Source: Hermatobates lingyangjiaoensis
Lineage: Eukaryota; Arthropoda; Insecta; Hemiptera; Hermatobatidae
Reading direction: 5' to 3'
NCBI GenBank assembly: GCA_026182355.1
Contig: JAPFBL010000001.1
Location: forward strand, 1,736,001 to 1,800,000
Length of the DNA: 64,000 nt
Within the stretch, counting starts at the first letter, position 1. The number at the start of each line of letters is the position of its first letter. Of this stretch, positions 21,350 through 32,649 are shown in pieces. The position numbers and the translations under genes were made by a program. The notes beneath the pieces are model-generated. The model was not told the origin of the DNA. It worked only from the letters and a program-made list of their open reading frames with translations, and did not search any database.

Positions 21350-22570
21350 CTATAGTTGTTATCCTAACTGCATGGGGGTTCTTTGTAGATTGCCCACCTC
21401 ATACTAGGCTAGCCATAATAATACTGAGTATAAATTTCCCAGGCAAAAATAGTAAATTCTGGAAGGAAAATTTATTTATTTTAAGCACTGAATACTCTAC
21501 CTTGCCTGTGTAACTAACATTTTCCTAGGAATTAGCGAACAAGAAAACAAGTAACTTTAAATATTTTCAGCATTTTTAAAACTTAAGATGAATGAAAGCA
21601 CCTATACTCCTAAAAGTTAAACAGAGTAAGCAAATATTCCAGAGCTGGACACATAAAGACAGCAGATAGTGTTGTGGTTGTTAATGAGTTAGTTGAAGGG
21701 GAGTGAGTTGTGTTGGTGAAGGCACAGACATACATAATTTGCTAGATGAAAAGAGTTAAATTAATGATAACGTTACTTTTTTCATTTCATTGTTGGATCC
21801 TAGTCAATCAATAAAACCATACTTCCTAAGTGCTCGCCAATTATACAATTATATACAATCGAGTCAATTGCATTTTCATTAAAAGTGACAAAAAAAAAAT
21901 CAAATATCAAAGAATTAATTTGTTAAACTGATAATCCAATATTTCATTTTTCGAAGTTTACTTACAGTAAAGTTACGAGAAAGTCACTGCAAATCTTTTT
22001 AATAACTATTAGGAATGGAGTCTTTAATATATTTCTTGGAAAATGATTACATTCTTTATATTATGACATACTTTGCTAACACATGGAATTCTAAAGCCGA
22101 TAGTCAAATGGATTGCAGCTTTGAGTTTTGTAAGAGCACGACAATTCTCAGGACTGATATTTACCCAATAGGACAATCAGGTTTACGATCGGTGAATACT
22201 TACAACTTTCATCTGCGCAGTAGTGATTCTATATTACAAGATTTATTTCAAGAAGTGATCACAATTATACAATATCCTGAACGAACAATCATCACAACAT
22301 CGTACTCTAGATTAGCGTCATATATCTAAAATTTCATAACATTTAAATGTTAATATTTATTTTTATGGAAGTCACTTTCACTAATAAAGTAAAATTCAAA
22401 GTTTTAACCTTTAAGTAACATGTATCTGATACACTGAAATAAAAATAAAAATACCTGAAAATATATGACAGATAAAAACATATAATTTTGTTTATTCGAT
22501 GAAAGTCCAGGAGGAGAAAATATCCTTGGACTGGCGAGCTGATGTAGGAGCCTCACGTGGGAAGTTCACA
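21350..22570. other. AT-rich stretch; unrecognised 104-codon open frame
   Basis: The plus-strand frame at 22015-22329 starts with ATG and has a fairly even amino-acid mix, but no domain, signal peptide or neighbouring exon signal is recognisable. A G-rich patch at 21660-21725 is unexplained. Confidence 0.35.
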
Positions 22571-22575
22571 AGTAA

Positions 22576-23322
22576 GTGATGTCTTCCGTCACGACATGTT
22601 ATTATGACTCCACTGAAGCGACGCTCACAACGAAAGGCGCAGATGCGACTATTATACCAGAAACGAAAATATCAACCTCCCAACAATTATCAACCTTGGC
22701 AATAAATCAATCACAGGAAAAATTGAAAAGTTTTCTAAAAACAAAGGTAAAAGAGTTAAATTCAGGGTGCCAAATGATGACTAGTTGTAGCGTACATTCA
22801 GGATTAGTGACTAACTCTTGTCCATTTTTATGTGGACGTGATAAAATTTATGGTGTTCAAAGTGCTTAAAATATTCAGGAAGTACGAAATGACTGTTTTT
22901 CGCTTATTAACATATACTTTGGCCATATAGAAAAAGACGTACCATAAATCCATCGGTCTTAAACCAGTACTACGTTGTACTATGATAATTAAAGCTCCAT
23001 AGTCGAATAAAATAGAGTTTGACAAAATTAAGAAATGCTGTTACAGACTCAAGCCAGTAATGTGACATTGTCTTCAATAAGATCGGTATGATTTAACAAA
23101 TGGAACACACCTTCCACTAATAAAACAGAAAGGCGAAAAGCAATATGTGTGGGCGCCAGTGACAAACAAAGAACATTAAGGAATAAGTTGCTAGATGATG
23201 CTAGTGAATGTTCTCCTGAGGTCTTTAACAGCAGGAAGGTGGAAAGACTCAATGAAGCAAGATTTGAACCAGCCATAACACAATACAGCAGACTTTTCAC
23301 TTCAGTTCACTTTTTAACTTGA
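22576..23322 (+). other. Coding-like tract of unknown origin, broken by stops
   Basis: A 97-codon ATG frame (22576-22869) and, in the same frame after several stops, an open block at about 23080-23322. The block contains RNKLLDDASECSPEVFNSRK and then VERLNEARFEPAITQYSR. Amino-acid composition is unusually balanced for this AT-rich window, suggesting a decayed coding sequence such as an old transposon. I could not assign a family. The overlapping minus-strand frames are shadows. Confidence 0.25.
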
Positions 23323-23329
23323 TACAAAT

Positions 23330-24165
23330 CTGCAATGATAAGCTGTAACCACCAGAAAAGTTTACCTATCTAAGATCTATATCAAGTTAATACTCTCGCT
23401 ATTATAACTGAAATTGCTGAGTAAATGCTAAGCTTGTTTCACTTAAGTTACCAATGCAGAAGTCATTCTCAATGATGCTATTTTAACAAGAACTCTTAAT
23501 CGCCTAACGTCTTGCAAGTGAGGTCACCTTTATGACAAAACTCGACTGTGTACTCTAGTCTATAAATATTTCCATTACTCTGTGGAATCTTCTTTATTTA
23601 TTTGCTATCCTCATTTGAAAAACTTAGAAGTATGGCATAATAAAATCGATTTACGATGGTCAAAGTATATTTAAATACAAGGCTTAAGACTAATGAATTT
23701 AAATGGCTTGTACTTCTGTACAACGTAACTATTATAATTACATTGTTATCAATTCAATATTTCATTCAGTAGTTAATTTCTAACAATATCTAATATTAGA
23801 TAAATAAACCAATTGCAGGTTCAAGGTTCAAGCTTCGTTTTTCTTAAAGGTTATTCAATTTGAATGGCATATTTTTACTTTTAGGTAAATGTTGTCTTGA
23901 GTTAGAGAAATAGAAACAAAAATATGCAACTTTCAATGAGTTATAGACTGATAGAGTTAGCAAGTAGCTAATGTCTGTCATTAATATATTGCAAACAGTT
24001 TGGATACCTTTGTTCTACAGGGTGGCACAACGCTTGAGTTCATTATAAGCAAATGCAGTAAGAAAGTATAATATCTAAATTATGAAACCCTACGATAAGA
24101 CTTTTTAGCATTTTATTAATGGAGATATCTTGGCATGTTCAAAAGCTCTCTGCACATAGACTGGA
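23330..24165. other. AT-rich stretch without supported features
   Basis: No recognised repeat or coding signal. Confidence 0.45.
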
Positions 24166-24169
24166 AAGC

Positions 24170-24190
24170 TTTTTTTTTTTTTTTTTTTTC
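24170..24190. repeat. Poly-T run
   Basis: A T-run of about 20 bases with one C at its end. Without a recognisable retroposon body on either side it cannot be called a retroposon tail. Confidence 0.85.
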
Positions 24191-24229
24191 AAACTAAGAG
24201 AAAACGGCTAAGAGTTAAAATAATAAAAC

Positions 24230-24420
24230 TGTTTGGGTGTAAATATAGGAAGGCTTGTGGTTTGGAGAGGGCGAAAGGGGGAGAGTGAAGAGGGGTTGAG
24301 AAAGCGAAATAAAACTGCCAGCCCAGCACATGGACCCGCGCCAAATAGTGCCTGTTCACCATCACGAGCGCACCTCTGCCTGCTTCCTTCAAATTGACCC
24401 ATTAGTTTTGGAACCAATTC
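24230..24420. promoter_or_regulatory. GC-richer unique island 8
   Basis: A G-rich then GC-mixed block next to the poly-T run, covered by two overlapping minus-strand frames that look accidental. Unique in the window. Confidence 0.27.
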
Positions 24421-24429
24421 AAAAACAAA

Positions 24430-25850
24430 TTACCAACTTTATTAGCCCAACGGTAAATCAAACAAATAATCAAAACATAAATTTAACCATTTAAATAAAA
24501 GTATTTATGTAAAAATTAAAATCACTTCGCAATTGTTTAAAATAATTTCTGCTCAATTTTTTAAGGAGACTTGAAAAAATCTTCTTTAAACAAAGAACAT
24601 ACTATAAAATAACAGAAAGGACGAAATTTTCTGTCAACTTGAGAGAAAAGAAATACTAAGGGATATTGATTAAATACCCGCTTAGATATGTGATTAACAT
24701 TTGTAGATTCCTACGCATGTGATAAATGATCAATGTTACCTGTATCCAATTTACAGAAATACTGAAAAATGATCAAATTTATCAACATCTTAAAAGCAAA
24801 CTATCTACGAAGGAAGTACCTGCATATGAAGGTACTCGTACTACCCTTCATTTTAAAACTGGCTTTCATTTACTATCTCACGATTAATGTACTTCTTCCC
24901 TTTACAAAAATGTTTGTTAACAACATTTTGATTAATATTTTGTAATGGGACAATTAATCTTTTAAGAATAATCAAATCATAAATTTCCTTTTGATCGACT
25001 TCTAACTGAAGAGCTACTTATGAAATGACTTGAATAACTTGTAAAAATAAATAGCCTTAGGAAACCAAAAAGTGGATGGGTGTGCATATTTATTTGTTTA
25101 CATAGCTATTTCTAATGTAAACTTCGGCAGACGTGCAAACCATTAGTTATTGACAAAAGTATATATCACAAGAAGTCAGAGCTCAAAACTTCCATGGTTC
25201 TACACCTTTAGTTTTCTATCCTGTAAAAAGAATGGTGAAAAACTATGTAAGTCTTCGGCCACATTTTAGAAATATATATTTTTGGCAAAAAATGGCTTAT
25301 GACTGATAAAATTAACAACTTAATTACTACAATTAGACTTCAAAATTTAGTATACTTTATTTAAACTATCTCAGAAAACTTTGGTATTTAACTTGTCTGA
25401 ACAATAGCTAGCCTTATCCCTAAGTGGATAAAAATAGTGGAATACAAAGTATTATGGTATACAGAAGCTGCCAACGACATCTCAAAAATACACCTCGTAA
25501 CTCCACGCACATGGATCACACAAAAGAAATTCTTCTTTTAAAAATATTGAAAAATAATTATTTTTCACTTAAAAAAGAAGAAAAACAAAAAACGAGCTCC
25601 TCAAATAATCGTATATTTCAAAATAATCAGGTTATACTTTTTTAATTTGTTTTGATTTGTAGTATTCTAGTGTTCTAAATTAAAATCAAGTTAGCATTTG
25701 GACAGTTAAAACTTTTGAACTCTTAATCAATTTTACTATTCTGCTGACCAGATGATGCATACTCACTTGCTAATCCTCCTATGTCCAAAAAAAAAGGTAG
25801 ACCAATTTGTTATCATTCTTGACTTGAATTATATAATTTAAATAAAGTAT
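24430..25850. other. AT-rich stretch without supported features
   Basis: Contains only short open frames, including one at 25424-25645 that is lysine- and asparagine-rich as expected of random AT-rich DNA. Confidence 0.45.
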
Positions 25851-25853
25851 CAA

Positions 25854-25889
25854 GTTTGTGATTGTTTGTGACTTTAAACAATCACAAAC
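25854..25889. repeat. Perfect 14-bp-armed hairpin
   Basis: GTTTGTGATTGTTT (25854-25867), an 8-base loop and its exact reverse complement (25876-25889). It lies about 25 bp before the start of the element at 25915. Confidence 0.9.
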
Positions 25890-25914
25890 ATGTTTAACTT
25901 TTATAAACACAAGC

Positions 25915-26430
25915 AGAAATACCCGGCGTTGCCCGGGTCTAGAAGTTGCCCGGGGTTTTAAGTATAAAATATGAAATGATCGAAATAAAAATTGGGTTCA
26001 ATATTATTTTATGCATTTTTGTCTTACGATTCTTCATTCATGATCTACAGTCCCTTGGACGTTTTTTAACATTTTCAGGAGAATAGTGGTACCTAGGCTA
26101 TGAAAGAAGCATCCTAGAGCAAAAAAACATTAAATAACATTGAGCTCGATTTTTATTTCCAACATTTCATATTTTATGCAGTAAGGCCGTAGATGCCATA
26201 TTTCTTGAGGAAAAATGCAAAAACTAAAAATTGGCAAATTTTTGAGGTTTTTGGGCCCTAGGGGGCCGGGGTTAAGCTGCCCCCCAGAGTTTAATAGCCT
26301 AAAACTACCCCAAGACCTATAGAAAGTGCCTTGCAAAAGAATTTTTGAAAAAGGTCCATTGTAGGTCAAATGCATAAGGTACAAACATACATACATACAT
26401 GCATACAGAGCCACGAAGAGAATTTATATA
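25915..26430 (+). mobile_element. Retroposon-like element with CCCGG start and TATATAGATA tail, copy 1
   Basis: Starts AAATACCCGGCGTTGCCCGG, a phrase I associate with a widespread but poorly classified invertebrate repeat. It carries a GGGCCCTAGGGGGCC block and a CTGCCCCCCAGAGTTTAATA block, then an (ATAC)n run, and ends TTATATATAGATA. Its last 290 bp recur at 26918-27213. No transposition protein is encoded; the minus-strand open frames across it are incidental. Confidence 0.65.
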
Positions 26431-26434
26431 TAGA

Positions 26435-26735
26435 TACAAGTATAATTGTTTGAAAATTATGATATGAAACTTATGAAAATTTGTTTGATAATGTTGAACT
26501 CGTGACAAAAAATTAATTTTTGCAATTTATAATTGAAAAACTTTATTGTGAACTCATTACAAAGAATTAGGAGTCTAGGTCTAATTTAAAATGTTTGTGA
26601 CATATACTATGAAGTTTGTGACAAAAATCGTTTGAATATTAAAATGTGAAATTTGTGATGAAAAATGTTTAAAAATTATAATGTGAATGTTTAAAAAATA
26701 TAATGTGAAATTTGTAACAAAAAATTAGAGATCAT
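26435..26735. repeat. Degenerate minisatellite-like region
   Basis: Irregular repeats of a GTGAAATTTGTGACAAAAA-type phrase (variants TGTGAACTCATTAC, AGTTTGTGACAAAAA, GTGAAATTTGTAACAAAAA), spaced about 35-65 bp. Lies between the two copies of the retroposon-like element. Confidence 0.55.
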
Positions 26736-26917
26736 TCAAGAATTTCTGTTACCTCATTGTTTCCAATTGAACTAAGCGTGTGGAAATATTATCATAAAGA
26801 TTAACCTACCTGCGGCCGCTATTATCAATTAAAGTCAAAATGTAAACAAACAGGTTATACAGGAAACCTTATCTATTATAATATTTTTGGGATATTACCT
26901 GAACCACAACTCTGATT

Positions 26918-27213
26918 TTCGATTTTTATTTCCAACATTTCATATTTTATGCATTAAGGCCGTACACGCCATATTTCTTGACAAAAAATGCAAAAACTCA
27001 AAATTGGCAAATTTTTGAGGTTTTTGGGCCCTAGGGGGCCTGGGTTAGGCTGCCCCCCAGAGTTTAATAGCCTAAAACCTCCCCAAGACCTATAGAAAGT
27101 GCCTTGCAAAAGAATTTTTGAAAAAGGTCCATTGTAGGCCGAATGCATAAGGTACAAACATACATACATACATACAGAGCCACGAAGAGAACTTATATAT
27201 AGATAGAGATAGG
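26918..27213 (+). mobile_element. Retroposon-like element, 5'-truncated copy 2
   Basis: Aligns at roughly 90-95% by eye with about 26141-26430 of copy 1, including the GGGCCCTAGGGGGCC block, the (ATAC)n run and the TTATATATAGATA end, but lacks the CCCGG start. Loss of the 5' part with an intact 3' end is what target-primed reverse transcription produces. Confidence 0.7.
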
Positions 27214-27219
27214 GACACT

Positions 27220-27650
27220 TATTATTTTCACTAGGAGAATAATAAACACTACATTATTTTTATTGCAAATTCTTTTTCTGAACTTTCTAAGTGAAATAAA
27301 CTATTCTTGACTATTTCCTCACACTTTTTTTATCCATATATTAAAATTCACAGCTTTTTATTAAATTGAAGCATTGTGCGAACTGAAAGGTTGAAATATG
27401 TGATGGTATGAATATATGTTTATGTTAGCTTATTTTTTCACTAAACGGAAGATATAAATAAACATATGCTATAAGTTTTTGGAATAAAAAATGTTTATAT
27501 TATGGAATTCATTATTCTATTAATTACATGTGAAATATTCAAAGCAAAATTTGACTGTCCCTAATGCAACAGGTGTATACGATTGAAAACATTTTTGAGG
27601 CCAGTATTTTACCTTTTTCATTTCACATGAAAGGTAAACTAAATACTAAG
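27220..27650. other. AT-rich stretch without supported features
   Basis: No recognised element. Confidence 0.45.
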
Positions 27651-27659
27651 ACATTTCCG

Positions 27660-27890
27660 GTGTTAGTATTATAGACCGGAGGGATGGTTTCGAAGATGGC
27701 ATCGTGAAGCACGGCTGCGGTTTGGAAGAAGGCTATAACTAACCAGAAGTGGCTTTAGAGAGGACAGTGATGGGACGAAGGAAGACAAAGTGGGCTGTCT
27801 GATTTAGGGCCTCGCACGAGCAGCTCTGGTGTTATTAGCGGGCAGCGAAGCCGTGCTTCCACCCCTCCCAGGCTCACACAGTCAAATACT
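27660..27890. promoter_or_regulatory. GC-richer unique island 9
   Basis: Compact high-complexity block with GC-rich words such as GCACGGCTGCGG and GCGGGCAGCGAAGCC. Unique in the window and without a supported reading frame. Confidence 0.3.
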
Positions 27891-27899
27891 CCATACATC

Positions 27900-28475
27900 T
27901 TTCTCACACGAAGACATTTTGACTTTTCTACAAAAAAAAAATTGCTTTCCTTATGAAATATTACCGTTGTTTATTTTTATTCTCCACCCTTTGCTGTCTA
28001 AACAGGGACTTTTGTTTAGCATCACCTAAACAAATTATACAATTGCTTTCTTTTAAAAACAACCATAGCTTGTCAGAAATCTTCTAGATCCAAACTTTGT
28101 AAAACTCTTATCGAAATTATTTTATAAACAGTTTAACTCTAAAAATTCCATAAAATAAACATACTTTTACAACTTAACTTGTAATTACTGGATTTCAAGA
28201 GGATGCTCAAATTCTCTTCTCTAACATATTACTGTGAAGGGCCTAAGGACATAGACATTCTGATCTATGTTTAGAAGTACTGTGCGATCAAGGTACTTGC
28301 TCCTTGCCACATTATTCACCTAAATAAGATATGAACCACTTTTATTACGGAATAACCTAGTTCAAGTAACTTAGTGGATATCAGAAATACACATCAAGAA
28401 CAACATTCTAACTATTAGACGTTTAAAATGAATATATTCATCCACTGAACTATTGTTTTAGTTCACTTACTTATT
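27900..28475. other. AT-rich stretch without supported features
   Basis: No recognised element. Confidence 0.45.
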
Positions 28476-28480
28476 CATAT

Positions 28481-28804
28481 CATTCCGAGGTAAAATGGAT
28501 GAACAAACAAAAGTCTCCACACAAATGAAGTTTTATTCAACAAACAACTACGCTTTGTTGATGATGTGTTCATCATCAGGAAGACACCAAAGGATGTGGT
28601 AATAAAGGGTTGGTCGAGTGAAAACAACTCGGTCCAGTGAAAACAACTCACTGTGTTGTTTTCACTGGACCTACCCTTCATCACTACATCCTTTGGTGTC
28701 TTCCTGATGATGAACACAAATTGTTCGAAACGCGTTGTTGTTTGTTGAATAAAACTTCATTTGTGTGGAGACTTTTATTTGTTTATCCATTTTACCTCAG
28801 AATG
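28481..28804. mobile_element. Foldback Penelope-like element, family D
   Basis: Two inverted arms meet near 28645. The outer ends ATTCCGAGGTAAAATGGATG and its counterpart at 28785-28804 are reverse complements, and the arms share CACACAAATGAAGTTTTATT and GACACCAAAGGATG. The right arm has CTGATGA, T, GAAC...GTTC, GAA, palindrome ACGCGT at about 28703-28737. A short duplication of GTGAAAACAACTC lies at the centre. A related single tail is at 33052. The two opposed open frames across it are mirror artefacts. Confidence 0.65.
28698..28740 (+). ncRNA. Hammerhead-core-like motif (family D)
   Basis: Core CTGATGA, extra T, stem II GAAC/GTTC, GAA and stem III ACGCGT are all present, but the flanking bases do not form a stem I. 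The left-arm counterpart is degraded. Either a half-motif that needs a partner, or a dead copy. Confidence 0.35.
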
Positions 28805-28809
28805 ACTAA

Positions 28810-29770
28810 ATACCACACAATTACGGATTGAACAACTAATGATTTATTCATATCAATCTACAATGTTGCATTTCATTATTTATAAATTTCAAAAACTCTT
28901 TAATTCTTTAAGCTATCTCACTTAATAGTTCAGAATTTTACATTCATAATATTCTATAAGTTTTAACTTTGCTTATTTTGATATTATTCCTATCAAAACT
29001 TTTATAACTACTGAACTGAAACAGCTTTAAACTTACAGCTGCTGAACAGAAAGTTTTAGTAACAACTTTTACAGCAGTTGTAGAAAATCCAAGTAGAGTA
29101 CTTGGGCTGGAAAAGTTTAACTCAAAATATTATTAGGGACAATAGAAATTCAGATAAGAATTCCATGATATTATCAGTGATCTTGCAAACATAATGTATA
29201 GAGAAGAGATTACAAACTGAAAAACTTCTGCAACTTAATTTGTATATTTAAGCAGGTATTTCTACAACTAAACTGCAGTGGGTAAACGGGCGATAACCCG
29301 TGCTTAGTGCTATATTGCGTCCTGATCCATTTCTCGATTTAAAATGAACAAATATTGAAAAAAAAAAGTAGCGGGGAAAAAGGAGATAGCATTAAAACTG
29401 AAATAAGCCCTTTTACAGGGCGAGTTTTTGTTTTTGTATATCTAGTTGAGTTCATCTTCATTAAAGAAATCATCTCTGGTTTTATTAAATTATTAAATAC
29501 CAAAGTCAGATTCAAATATTGGGCGAGTTCCAAAGAATTGAAATAAAAAACAAAACTTACAAATAAAGTCAGAGTAATGAGTGAGGCATGGAGAGTAAAA
29601 GATAATGCTACTATAATTAAGTCTCTGATTTACAAGAGTTTTAATCGTGCTATTAGGACCCTTTTCTAACAAGAGACATAAGTCTGTGTAGAAGCACTTG
29701 TTGTTTGAGATATAAATACGAAATAAATTTTAACATCACATGTATAGTGTTGATCATTAAAGGATAAAAA
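28810..29770. other. AT-rich stretch without supported features
   Basis: Two opposed 63-64 codon frames at 29339-29546 are artefacts of one segment. Nothing recognised. Confidence 0.42.
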
Positions 29771-29779
29771 AAAACATAC

Positions 29780-30110
29780 TGGGGACATGTCGTGTAATGT
29801 AGAACAGGAGAGCGGAAGAAACTGGGCCTGTGGTCGTGGGAAGCAAGAAATTGCCTAAGTATTGAGGGTCATATATTTCTCGTTTGTCAAGTGCTTTTAG
29901 GACAAGAAGAATAGGGCTTTTTGCCTTTATATGTCACCGTGGAAAAACAACCAGGGATGTGGTAATTATTCAGAAGAGAAAAAAAATTGTCAAGGGATGC
30001 GTAAGGGTGAGAGGTCGACATAGAACAGGAATGTCACTAGCAGCCTTATCCAGCTAAACACGACCCACCCCGGGCACATCTGAGCTTCACTAGCTGACTG
30101 CTCTAAGTCA
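29780..30110. promoter_or_regulatory. GC-richer unique island 10
   Basis: High-complexity block ending in CGACCCACCCCGGGCACATC near 30061-30080. No reading frame or repeat explains it. Confidence 0.28.
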
Positions 30111-30119
30111 ATTATAAAA

Positions 30120-30950
30120 CTACCACAATGTCACAATAATATTGCCATCAAATTAAATTACAATATGAGAAAACATCTAACAAACTCATTTAATTTTTAA
30201 CAAATAAACGCATTAATTTGTAAACTAACGTTGCATTTCCATATGGTTTTACCCTTTCATTATAACTAACTAATAATAACTTTAACTCTTTTTGTTGCTA
30301 TGATGCATTTATCTTTACGGAGTATATGTTTTATCTTTTAAGGTTAGCTAGAAACGTTTCAGGACTTGTTGAGAAAATCTCTTTTCGAATTCAGACTATA
30401 AACTGCATATTGTGCTAATTGAAGTAGTCACCCTGGAGTATGCTCTGATCTATGTTCTTTCCTTCCACTCAATCATTTCCATATTAATTTTATATACATA
30501 TCATCAGTTTGTGATATCATGTAATGAACTCTAAGGAATGAATACTGGAGCCTTTAAGCCGAAACTAAACAGACAACACTAGTGTTTAGTGAGGCCTGTG
30601 ATTCATCATTGGACATTACCAATGATGAATTATAGACAAACCAGTGAATTTTTTTTCTTCTGCAGTAAAACTTTGGTGGTCATCAAACAGGTCACTTTTT
30701 TAAACTATATGAGAAGAGCTGTAACGATGGAGCTGCGAAGTAGTAGGATTGTGCGTAAGGGTGGAAGAGAATGATGGAAAAGAGAGGCTACAGGGTGATA
30801 CTATGAAGGAGAAACAAAAACTTTGTGCTTTAAATTCAGAATTAATCTTCGAAACACCACTCTGGAACTTCTTCTATCACCTCAAATACTATTCTACATA
30901 CGGCAATATACAAAGGCGATTTATCTGATGTGCAGCACTGCCCGACCAGG
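30120..30950. other. AT-rich to mixed stretch with one small hairpin
   Basis: Contains a perfect hairpin at 30601-30630 (ATTCATCATTGG, 6-base loop, reverse complement). A mildly GC-richer segment lies at 30715-30800. No genes recognised. Confidence 0.45.
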
Positions 30951-30958
30951 TATTGGCA

Positions 30959-31456
30959 CTAATAATTCAAACTAGAGGTATGGACGTATATAATGAAAAC
31001 ATTGTAATAGTTAGACATTAAAAGTTCCGGGTTTATCTCACAATTATAAATGAATGAAGCAATTATGCTGTTAATTGTAATCAATAAGCTGTAACGAAAT
31101 CCAAACAAACATAGAAAACAAGATGACTCTTGGATTTGAAGTGTTGAAACAGTTGAGACAGATGGGATAGAAATAGAAAAGGTTGAATGATTAGATGAAG
31201 TGGGAGCAGAGGATGATGAATGGAAGAGCAGGCTGTTGAGGGTGGCGTGTTGTGGAAGCTTGTTAACAGGGTCGGCCGAGTGAGGTGCACAGCGGTATTG
31301 CACTCTGACAGCTGAGAGCAGCCGTCTTGTACTCTTCCACCATCTTACAAACCCAGTGGCAGCTACACTAAAGAGCCCTGTTATATTGCCTGTAAATGAA
31401 TGTTTACTTTGAGCAGTACACGCTGTTGAAATCCGATTTGTAAAAACTATGGACAA
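30959..31456 (-). other. Unrecognised 165-codon open frame overlapping GC-richer island 11
   Basis: This is the longest open frame in the window. It starts with ATG at 31456 on the minus strand. The first 80 residues come from the GC-richer island at 31190-31400; the C-terminal part is ordinary AT-rich DNA with hydrophobic residues. I see no domain, signal peptide or splice context that would support a gene. Open frames this long are more likely where stop codons are diluted by higher GC. Candidate island first, gene second. Confidence 0.3.
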
Positions 31457-31469
31457 TCAGAGCCTTCCT

Positions 31470-32090
31470 TTGCAACATGATAATTCACAAGCAGAACCTT
31501 TGCTTGTCACTTCTATATAATATAAAAACAACATCTGCTTCAATGTTTCACCCTTGTTACTTCTGAAAAAGTCCGCCAATAAAGGAGGAAATATTTTGGT
31601 CTTATTCGCTTTACAACAAGAGTAATAATCAACAGTATACGTAAGAACATCGGAGGGATACAAATTCAGAGTGAGATGTCACGACATCTCGAAAACCAAT
31701 TCTCTTTCTAACTTTTACTGAAATAAGTTATTTATTGAGACAAGGGACAATTTATTTTCTACACTACATATCATACAAATAATCTGAGACCACATTTTCA
31801 TTTATCAATCTTAAGAACTCAGAGACTTTGACGGTAAGACCTCTTTAACAGATTTGTAGATTAAGTTATTCGTCTACCCAGGTCAGGCTGTAAGAGTTGT
31901 TGTTGTGACCTGGGAACAGGCAGCATTGTTGAGTGTGATGAGTGTGGTGGGGAACGAATATCACTTTAACACCTTCATCCTAACAATCACGGTCAAACAA
32001 AGAATGGCTAATAATAATGCAAATAATTTCAATACAACTATTCTCATGTTACATAGGACTGTTAGGCTTCAACTTAATTTTGCAGCATCA
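31470..32090. other. Mixed stretch without supported features
   Basis: A slightly GC-richer patch at 31880-31960 (GTTGTTGTGACCTGGGAACA). Otherwise AT-rich with no recognised element. Confidence 0.4.
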
Positions 32091-32094
32091 TTAT

Positions 32095-32349
32095 TTATTT
32101 AACTTTTACTGAAATGTAATTAGTTCCATTCAATTCTTGGAGGTCAGCTTTGGCATAAAAGATACATTGCTTGCCTTCAGCACTGAAGTTGGCAGGTTCT
32201 TGAAGTCTTGAAGGCTTCATCGCTTCGTTTGAAAATGTTTTTGGACAAAGAAGGCACAAAGGCAAAGATGGGATTGTTGAATTTTCTAAGAATCCATATT
32301 TAATATAATCTACATTGCATTGCCGTTTCTTCTTTTTTACTTCCGACAT
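32095..32349 (-). pseudogene. hAT transposase N-terminus (ZBED5/FAM200-like BED finger), broken
   Basis: From ATG at 32349 the minus strand reads an 84-residue product. Residues 9-52 resemble the start of hAT-family transposases related to ZBED5/FAM200: basic lead KKKKRQ, then DYIKYGF (14-20), a CLLC pair (32-35) and FSNEAMKPSRL (39-49). In the family the next part carries the two zinc-binding histidines (a KRHL...KH pattern). Here it reads QEPANFSAEG, so the finger is broken, and the remainder of the transposase is missing. The frame is open 25 codons further upstream, but the family match begins at the internal ATG. On the minus strand at 32645 a CAGTATATGCTGAA could be the element's left end, which is speculative. 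Confidence 0.72.
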
Positions 32350-32645
32350 GGCTTTGTTTACAAAAATATGTAGATAAAGTGTTGAACTTAAATACTTGTT
32401 TAAAGATAGCCCGCGAAACCACAAATGAAAATATAAGAAAACTTACGAACTTTTATGTAGGATTTAAATATAGCAAGTAACGACAGGAATAAGACAAACA
32501 CGCACAAACTCGTTTATCTCTTTCGACGCTCAATCGTACTGAGCAAGTATCGATGAACCAGCCGATTTCTACCGCATTGCACCAATAGCATTATTTAAGG
32601 TTAGCATTTAGTCGGCAAAGTAAGCATATTGTTCAGCATATACTG
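32350..32645 (-). mobile_element. Probable 5' flank of the hAT transposase copy
   Basis: Non-coding leader between a possible terminal repeat (CAG at 32645, minus strand) and the transposase ATG. No matching right-hand terminus was found, so element limits are unproven. Confidence 0.35.
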
Positions 32646-32649
32646 GTAT

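Noticed and set aside
24170..24190. Poly-A tail of a minus-strand processed pseudogene
   Set aside because: No recognisable gene-like sequence or target duplication accompanies the run.
26130..26414. Minus-strand frames in the 25.9-27.2 kb repeats (YNGPFSKILLQGTFYRSWG-like)
   Set aside because: The same peptide appears twice only because the DNA repeat is duplicated; no known family, and the element reads as non-coding.
28475..28831. Two opposed open frames with similar peptides
   Set aside because: Mirror images of the inverted repeat arms.
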